This document shows positions 24,035 through 27,741 of a stretch of 27,741 nt of DNA, piece by piece. This DNA comes from Syntrophomonas sp. UBA5288 (lineage in GTDB: Bacteria > Bacillota > Syntrophomonadia > Syntrophomonadales > Syntrophomonadaceae). Position 1 is the first letter of the stretch; each line of letters begins with the position of its first letter. The notes beneath the pieces were generated by a model, which saw only the letters and a program-made list of their open reading frames with translations, was not told the DNA's origin and searched no databases. The stretch covers positions 18,457 through 46,197 of the forward strand of contig DHSK01000026.1 of NCBI GenBank assembly GCA_002408445.1. Reading direction: 5' to 3'. Position numbers and translations under genes: made by a program.

Positions 24035-24169
24035 TCAAGCATTACCATTATTAATCTGCATCACCAGAATAAGTTTATTTTGCTTCCCCTGCCCTGCTCC
24101 GGTTAACAGCAAAATAGATGTGCTTAAGGCCAACATCAGGGCTAAGGCATTTGCCAGCCATTTTCTTTG
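24035..24169 (-). pseudogene. Possible remnant encoding a signal-peptide-like segment
   Basis: A 44-codon frame bounded upstream by TAG reads a basic start (QRKW), a long hydrophobic run (ANALALMLALSTSILLLTG) and then GKQNKLILVMQINNGNA before a TGA. This looks like the first part of an exported protein of the stalk-domain kind. No ATG or ribosome site is properly placed at the front; the only ATG lies inside the hydrophobic run. A decayed gene start is likely, but chance is possible. Confidence 0.3.
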
Positions 24170-24182
24170 CTATAAATGGCGT

Positions 24183-24202
24183 AAAAAAGGGGGTTCCCCC
24201 CC
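24183..24202 (-). terminator. Intrinsic terminator downstream of the 92-aa gene
   Basis: GGGGG and CCCCC(CC) at 24189-24202 form a stem with a very short TT loop. On the minus strand six T residues follow (24183-24188). It lies about 110 bp after the unknown gene's stop. Confidence 0.6.
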
Positions 24203-24313
24203 TATGGTGTATTATTCTTTCTTATAAGGCTTAAGTGATGGCTTGCGGTCTTGCTGCATCTCCTGACTATGTTTTTACCTGATCCCCACGCAAATGATGA
24301 TCATGCCCACTTT

Positions 24314-24592
24314 TTAGGTCCGGGAATAATTCTGGAGGTTGCCTTGATCAGCACCATGCTTTTTCTGAATATCCTGTATCTGCGGGGCCCAATTTTGAAT
24401 CCGTTCGCGGACATTATCTGAACGGGCCTGATCAACTACTAATACCTTGTCTTCACTCAGTTGTATCCCGATATTATAACAATCCTGGCTGGAATCAGCC
24501 CCTACCAAAAGTCCCTCATACTGTTCTTTAGCAAAACTCCCCTGAGCTAGAAATTCATCCTTATTCATAATTTTACCCTTTTTATCCTGCAT
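24314..24592 (-). CDS. Hypothetical protein, 92 aa
   Basis: I do not recognise this protein. It is small, soluble and hydrophilic, with no signal peptide, membrane helix or metal motif. The middle reads LLVGADSSQDCYNIGIQLSEDKVLVVDQ in two pieces (about residues 28-54), suggesting beta strands, and the tail is Gln-rich. AAAGGAGG lies eight bases before the ATG at 24592, which makes it a convincing gene. A second ATG eight codons later also has a weaker AAGGG. It follows the GIY-YIG gene by 55 bp on the same strand and may share its transcript. Confidence 0.65.
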   Translation of the reverse strand: MQDKKGKIMNKDEFLAQGSFAKEQYEGLLVGADSSQDCYNIGIQLSEDKVLVVDQARSDNVRERIQNWAPQIQDIQKKHGADQGNLQNYSRT

Positions 24593-24647
24593 CTTTGCAG
24601 CCTCCTTTACCGTTCTTTAACATTTATTGTCCCCGTGATTACATTTA

Positions 24648-24929
24648 TTATGTAAAATACTTCGGCAAGAGAGGTCTTCTATCAGGATTAAAATCCTCAA
24701 TGAGGTTTAGTTTCCGCAAATGGGTCAGCTTTTTGATCACGATTTCTCTTTTTAAAGCAGCACTCCAGGATTCTGCTTTTTCCACATAAACAAGTTTAAC
24801 CGGCAGCCGCGATCTGGTGTATTTACTGGCTATACCCTGATTATGTTTATCCAAGCGCTGACTGACATTATTGGCAGACCCGGTGTAAAGGGTGCCGTCA
24901 CAACATTCGAGTATATAAACGTAGGCCAT
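24648..24929 (-). CDS. GIY-YIG domain protein (YhbQ/UPF0213-like)
   Basis: A 93-residue single-domain GIY-YIG protein. The motif is MAYVYILECCDGTLYTGSA (residues 1-19), then NNVSQRLDKHN with the conserved arginine and histidine, and REIVIKKLTHLRK near 61-73. Small proteins of this kind are often annotated as nucleases with a suspected DNA-repair role; their substrate is unclear. AAAGGAG lies seven bases before the ATG. It lies between the PPDK-regulator gene's terminator and the 92-aa gene. Confidence 0.93.
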   Translation of the reverse strand: MAYVYILECCDGTLYTGSANNVSQRLDKHNQGIASKYTRSRLPVKLVYVEKAESWSAALKREIVIKKLTHLRKLNLIEDFNPDRRPLLPKYFT

Positions 24930-25018
24930 GTTACAGCTCCTTTATCAATAAACCGGCAAATATATGACCTTCCCGGTCATTTACGCAAAATCCTGCTGCT
25001 TTCAGGCAGGCCGGCACT

Positions 25019-25049
25019 AAAAAAACAGCCCGCCGGTCAAGGCAGGCTG
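25019..25049 (-). terminator. Intrinsic terminator of the PPDK-regulator gene
   Basis: CAGCC-C-GCC and GGC-A-GGCTG (25026-25049) form a stem with one mismatch and a 6-base loop. On the minus strand seven T residues follow (25019-25025), 33 bp after the gene's stop. Confidence 0.88.
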
Positions 25050-25081
25050 CAAGGTACCGCATTGAAGCACGGGCTAAGTCA

Positions 25082-25909
25082 CTAGAACCGGTGGTGGCTT
25101 ACCCGAAGGGGCAGATTAAATTTATGAGTGATGGTATTGCCGATTTCTTCGATGTCATCCATGGTCACGTCGATAACCATGCACTTCAGTTTGGCATAGA
25201 TACGGTAAGCATTGTCCAGTTCCTCGGCGACCAGATCATCGACACTGTTTATGTCGGGTGGAAGTTCGAAACTGCGCAATCTTTCTTTGCGTAAATCCAT
25301 CAGAGTGTCAGTATCGATGGTCAGACCTACCATAGGTACTTTACCTTTAAGTTCTATTATTTCTTTAGGTATTTCAGTATCCAGTAAAACAGGATAATTG
25401 GCCACTTTTATCCCCAGGTTGGCCAGATGCATGGCCAATGGAGTCTTTGAGGTCCGAGGCATCCCCAGGATAATCAGGTCTGCATTGCCTAAGGTATCGA
25501 GATTCTGCCCATTATCGTGTTCAATCGTGAATTCAATAGCTTTCATGCGATTAAAGTACTGGTCGTCCAGTTTATGAGTAAGCCCGGTTATATAAGCGGG
25601 CTTTAATCCGGTTTTGTTTTCGATCGCATCGAAAAGCGGTTTCATCGCATTGATGGCAATGCATCCTCTTTCTTTCGCTTTGACATCTATAAAATTGGAA
25701 AGCTCCGGTTTTACTATGGTATAAATGATAATGGCATCTTCCTGAACGGCCTGGTCTAGTATTTCCAAAGCCTGTTCGTCCTTGGTCACTCTGGAAAAAC
25801 GGGTTATACTGCGCTCCACCGCAAACTGTAGTACTGATGCTACGGCAATCTTTTCAGCAGTTTCTCCGACAGAATCAGATACAGCAAAAATGTGTAGCTT
25901 ATCGGGCAT
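25082..25909 (-). CDS. Pyruvate, phosphate dikinase regulatory protein (PDRP, DUF299)
   Basis: A 275-residue member of the PDRP/PpsR family, a bifunctional ADP-dependent kinase and Pi-dependent phosphorylase that switches pyruvate phosphate dikinase (or PEP synthase) off and on. The start IFAVSDSVGETAE (about 7-19) and the P-loop-like GMPRTSKTP at 149-157 are family signatures. Length is normal. GGGAGG lies eight bases before the ATG at 25909, so a TTG start six codons earlier is rejected. The target enzyme is not in the window. The gene ends in its own strong terminator. In this type of anaerobe it would control the pyruvate/PEP/PPi node, a loose functional link to the pyrophosphatase. Confidence 0.95.
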   Translation of the reverse strand: MPDKLHIFAVSDSVGETAEKIAVASVLQFAVERSITRFSRVTKDEQALEILDQAVQEDAIIIYTIVKPELSNFIDVKAKERGCIAINAMKPLFDAIENKTGLKPAYITGLTHKLDDQYFNRMKAIEFTIEHDNGQNLDTLGNADLIILGMPRTSKTPLAMHLANLGIKVANYPVLLDTEIPKEIIELKGKVPMVGLTIDTDTLMDLRKERLRSFELPPDINSVDDLVAEELDNAYRIYAKLKCMVIDVTMDDIEEIGNTITHKFNLPLRVSHHRF

Positions 25910-26039
25910 GTTATCATCCTCCCTCAATTTTTATCCTTACTACAATCCTTACTATATAATAGGTATTCTACAGTTTTCAGCAGATTTCCTTTTTTTTAAA
26001 AAAGGGTATATCTTTCTTAAATTGTATAAATATTTCTTA

Positions 26040-27155
26040 TCAGCACCATATCTGCATTAAATCCTGTTGATTATTTTCCGATCCGGCCGGGATAAAAAGC
26101 GCATCATATCCAAGTATTTCTGCCAGTGCATTGTAACTGCCGCACATTTGTCCTTTGTTGGTGGATGGAACGACCGGCAACGGGTATTGCTTCCGGTTGA
26201 TCTCGCAGTATTGCTCCCCTGACGTCACCACTATGGCTTTTCCTCCATCGGGATTGAAGCTAAACAAACCGTAGCCATAAAGCTCGTCAAAGCCCACTTT
26301 TCCCAGATCAATACTCTGATATTGCAATAAAGTATTGATCATCTCAGGGGAAGGATATTTCTCAAAGCGCTTGAACCAGCGGGAATATATTAAGGCTACA
26401 GACCCGGATATATGGGGGGTTGCCATGGAAGTTCCGGAAAGTTTTACATAACGGCTGCCGGGATAGGTGGAATAAGTCTCCACTCCGGGTGCTACTAAAT
26501 CGATGTGTTTATTGGAGTTGCTGAAGCTGGCGATGCGGCTCTGTAAATCAACCGCCCCTACAGCTATAGTTTCCTTGTAATAGGCCGGATAGGAAATCTC
26601 CCGTTTTTGCTCACTGCCATCTCCTGAATTGCCGGCAGCACATACTACGGTGATACCGGCCTTTATGGCTTCAATTATTTTTTGGTAAAGATAACTGTTG
26701 GGAATAGGGCCGCCCAAACTTAGGTTGATTACATTAACCCGTTCCTTTTTAGGACCGCGCCACCTGGTAGCCCATTCAATCCCACGGGCAACGTTGCTGT
26801 TGCTGCCCTGTCCATTTTGGTCGAACACCCTGACAACAAGTATTTTGGTGCCCGGCGCCACTCCCAGGAGGGACTTGTTAGCGGCTATAATTCCGGCTAC
26901 ATGAGTTCCATGACCATTGTCATCCATGTATTGTTTTTGGCCCGGCACCACGCTGATCCCATCTATTATATTTTTGGCCAGGTCGGGATGCTTATAATCA
27001 ACTCCGGTATCCAGGACAGCTACTACCGTATGTTCGCCGGTGGTGACGGGCCACATTTTACGGGCTGCAATCAGTGATACCCCGGGGGGGCTCCACGGTC
27101 CCGTCCTCAAAATGCGATCATATACCGCCAGAACAGCATTTTCTGCTATATGCAT
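26040..27155 (-). CDS. S8 subtilisin-like serine protease without signal peptide
   Basis: A 371-residue subtilase with a complete triad: Asp49 in VLDTGVD, His82 in GHGTHVAG and Ser243 in GTSMATPH; the oxyanion Asn176 is in AAGNSG. There is no signal peptide and only a short N-terminal segment before the catalytic domain, so an intracellular protease, or one activated without a long propeptide, is likely. The C-terminal 65 residues (about 307-371) are extra. The stretch INRKQYPLPVVPSTNKGQ then YNALAEILGYDALF resembles the stalk domain related to the copper amine oxidase N-terminus. The frame starts at a GTG at 27164, but the ATG at 27155 has a better distance to GAGGAGAGG. Confidence 0.92.
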   Translation of the reverse strand: MHIAENAVLAVYDRILRTGPWSPPGVSLIAARKMWPVTTGEHTVVAVLDTGVDYKHPDLAKNIIDGISVVPGQKQYMDDNGHGTHVAGIIAANKSLLGVAPGTKILVVRVFDQNGQGSNSNVARGIEWATRWRGPKKERVNVINLSLGGPIPNSYLYQKIIEAIKAGITVVCAAGNSGDGSEQKREISYPAYYKETIAVGAVDLQSRIASFSNSNKHIDLVAPGVETYSTYPGSRYVKLSGTSMATPHISGSVALIYSRWFKRFEKYPSPEMINTLLQYQSIDLGKVGFDELYGYGLFSFNPDGGKAIVVTSGEQYCEINRKQYPLPVVPSTNKGQMCGSYNALAEILGYDALFIPAGSENNQQDLMQIWC

Positions 27156-27363
27156 TTTGTTCACCTCTCCTCGCTATATATTAAGCAGGAGAAAGTAAAA
27201 GGTTACTGCCGTAAATGATTGTACCTGATCGCTTATGCTAAAAAATACCGGCTAAAAGCTGTGCGATTTTATTAACTAAAATTTAACAATTAATGCATTA
27301 TAAGGACTATTAAAAAATGTATTTACATGCTATGATTAGTTAGGTGGAGTAGAGGTGATAATT

Positions 27364-27468
27364 ATGGAATTTGCCTTTGTGGCTATAATTCTATCGTGCC
27401 TCGGCATTGGTCTTATTGCTGCCATAATAGGTTTTTTCTTATTTAACGGTTCTCATTGGTGGAATTGA
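27364..27468 (+). CDS. Small membrane protein, 34 aa
   Basis: This short ORF encodes one hydrophobic helix (about residues 4-28, FVAIILSCLGIGLIAAIIG and on) and a polar tail, NGSHWWN. AGAGGTG lies six bases before the ATG, and the upstream 60 bases are AT-rich and promoter-like. The clean helix, ribosome site and intergenic position support a real small membrane protein; I do not recognise a family. It diverges from the protease gene. Confidence 0.5.
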   Translation: MEFAFVAIILSCLGIGLIAAIIGFFLFNGSHWWN

Positions 27469-27741
27469 GTAATAATTCACATTAGTACTCTGCATTATCT
27501 TTGGGTTTTTTAATCCCATCTTCTTATGTTCCAACCTTTTTACCATGTTCACATAGAGCGTCAAAAAAAGCCAATAGCTGCGTTATTAAGGAAAGACCGC
27601 TCAATCAACGTACTCATGTACGCCTCCATCGCGCTCTTCCCTTAATGCCTTGCTCTTGGCCTTTTTTGCCCGCTCTCTGGGATACCCATTTGTCATTGCT
27701 ATGAATAACGTTTTTTTGTCATCCTGAACGTAGTGAAGGAT
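27469..27741. other. Intergenic end of the window with palindrome and repeat fragment
   Basis: No gene is supported. It holds a long imperfect palindrome at 27563-27667. From about 27684, sequences related to the MITE-like element follow: ACCCATTTGTCATT, then TGTCATCCTGAACGTAGTGA at the window edge. Confidence 0.55.
27563..27667. terminator. Long palindrome with T tracts on both strands
   Basis: Two arms of about 50 bases are imperfect complements. From outside in they share AAAAA-GCCAA-AGC, then ATTAAGG-AAGA-CGC, and finally CGTAC next to the centre TCAT. It starts with seven A and ends with six T, so each strand would read a hairpin followed by a T run, a bidirectional terminator form. The size and sequence suggest a mobile intergenic palindrome family rather than a simple terminator. 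Confidence 0.6.

Larger units (their letters stand above)
23999..24313. other. Intergenic region with a signal-peptide-like remnant
   Basis: No intact gene is supported. It holds the minus-strand remnant at 24035-24169 and a terminator at 24183-24202. The rest, to the next gene, has no recognisable feature. Confidence 0.45.

Noticed and set aside
24843..25085. Plus-strand ORF across the GIY-YIG gene start and the terminator
   Set aside because: It overlaps a real gene antisense and crosses a strong terminator; no ribosome site.
1..27741. CRISPR array
   Set aside because: The repeats in the window are dispersed and hairpin-forming, without regular spacing or spacers, and no cas gene is present.

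Overview
The window reads as chromosomal DNA of a low-to-mid G+C anaerobic Firmicute. A family such as Syntrophomonadaceae (syntrophic fatty-acid oxidisers) fits best: a complete beta-oxidation operon with CoA transferases, a K+-dependent membrane pyrophosphatase, an SLH-domain surface protein, a PPDK-regulatory protein and Firmicute-type GGAGG ribosome sites all occur together. The placement is inferred from gene content; no rRNA is present to confirm it.

Layout. 0.15-4.25 kb (minus): a YgiQ-type radical SAM protein, then a secreted SLH protein ending in two tandem acidic repeats. 4.26-4.87 kb: an intergenic region holding a 119-bp MITE-like element. 4.87-6.96 kb (plus): membrane pyrophosphatase hppA, closed by a strong terminator and followed by a cluster of a dispersed hairpin repeat. 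7.36-8.24 kb (minus): an MBL-fold hydrolase. 8.65-8.82 kb (plus): a tiny Com-like zinc ribbon protein.

8.99-16.32 kb (plus) is the metabolic core: thiolase, 3-hydroxybutyryl-CoA dehydrogenase, crotonase, short-chain acyl-CoA dehydrogenase, two-subunit family I CoA transferase and a CaiB/BaiF family III CoA transferase. Together they could activate a short-chain acid (for example butyrate) by CoA transfer and oxidise it to two acetyl-CoA. hppA next door could help pay the energy cost through a PPi-driven ion gradient. A terminator-like hairpin and a 14-codon ORF precede the operon.

16.7-23.7 kb is an accessory stretch: a flavin reductase-like protein, two adjacent Phd/YefM-RelE/ParE toxin-antitoxin modules each with its own palindromic operator, a four-helix membrane protein next to a 5'-truncated ComEC-like MBL protein, and a three-gene transposon (zinc-ribbon protein, frameshifted DDE transposase, ExeA/TniB-like ATPase) with direct repeats at its right end. 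A tRNA-Pro(CGG) gene lies just beyond.

24.3-27.5 kb (mostly minus): an unknown 92-aa protein, a GIY-YIG protein, the PPDK regulatory protein, a signal-less S8 subtilase, and on the plus strand a 34-aa membrane peptide. The window ends in a long terminator-like palindrome and part of another dispersed repeat.

I see no CRISPR array, rRNA, prophage or clearly new multi-gene system. The items most worth following up are the structured dispersed repeats, the MBL/membrane-protein pair, the leader of the beta-oxidation operon and the duplicated acidic domain of the SLH protein.
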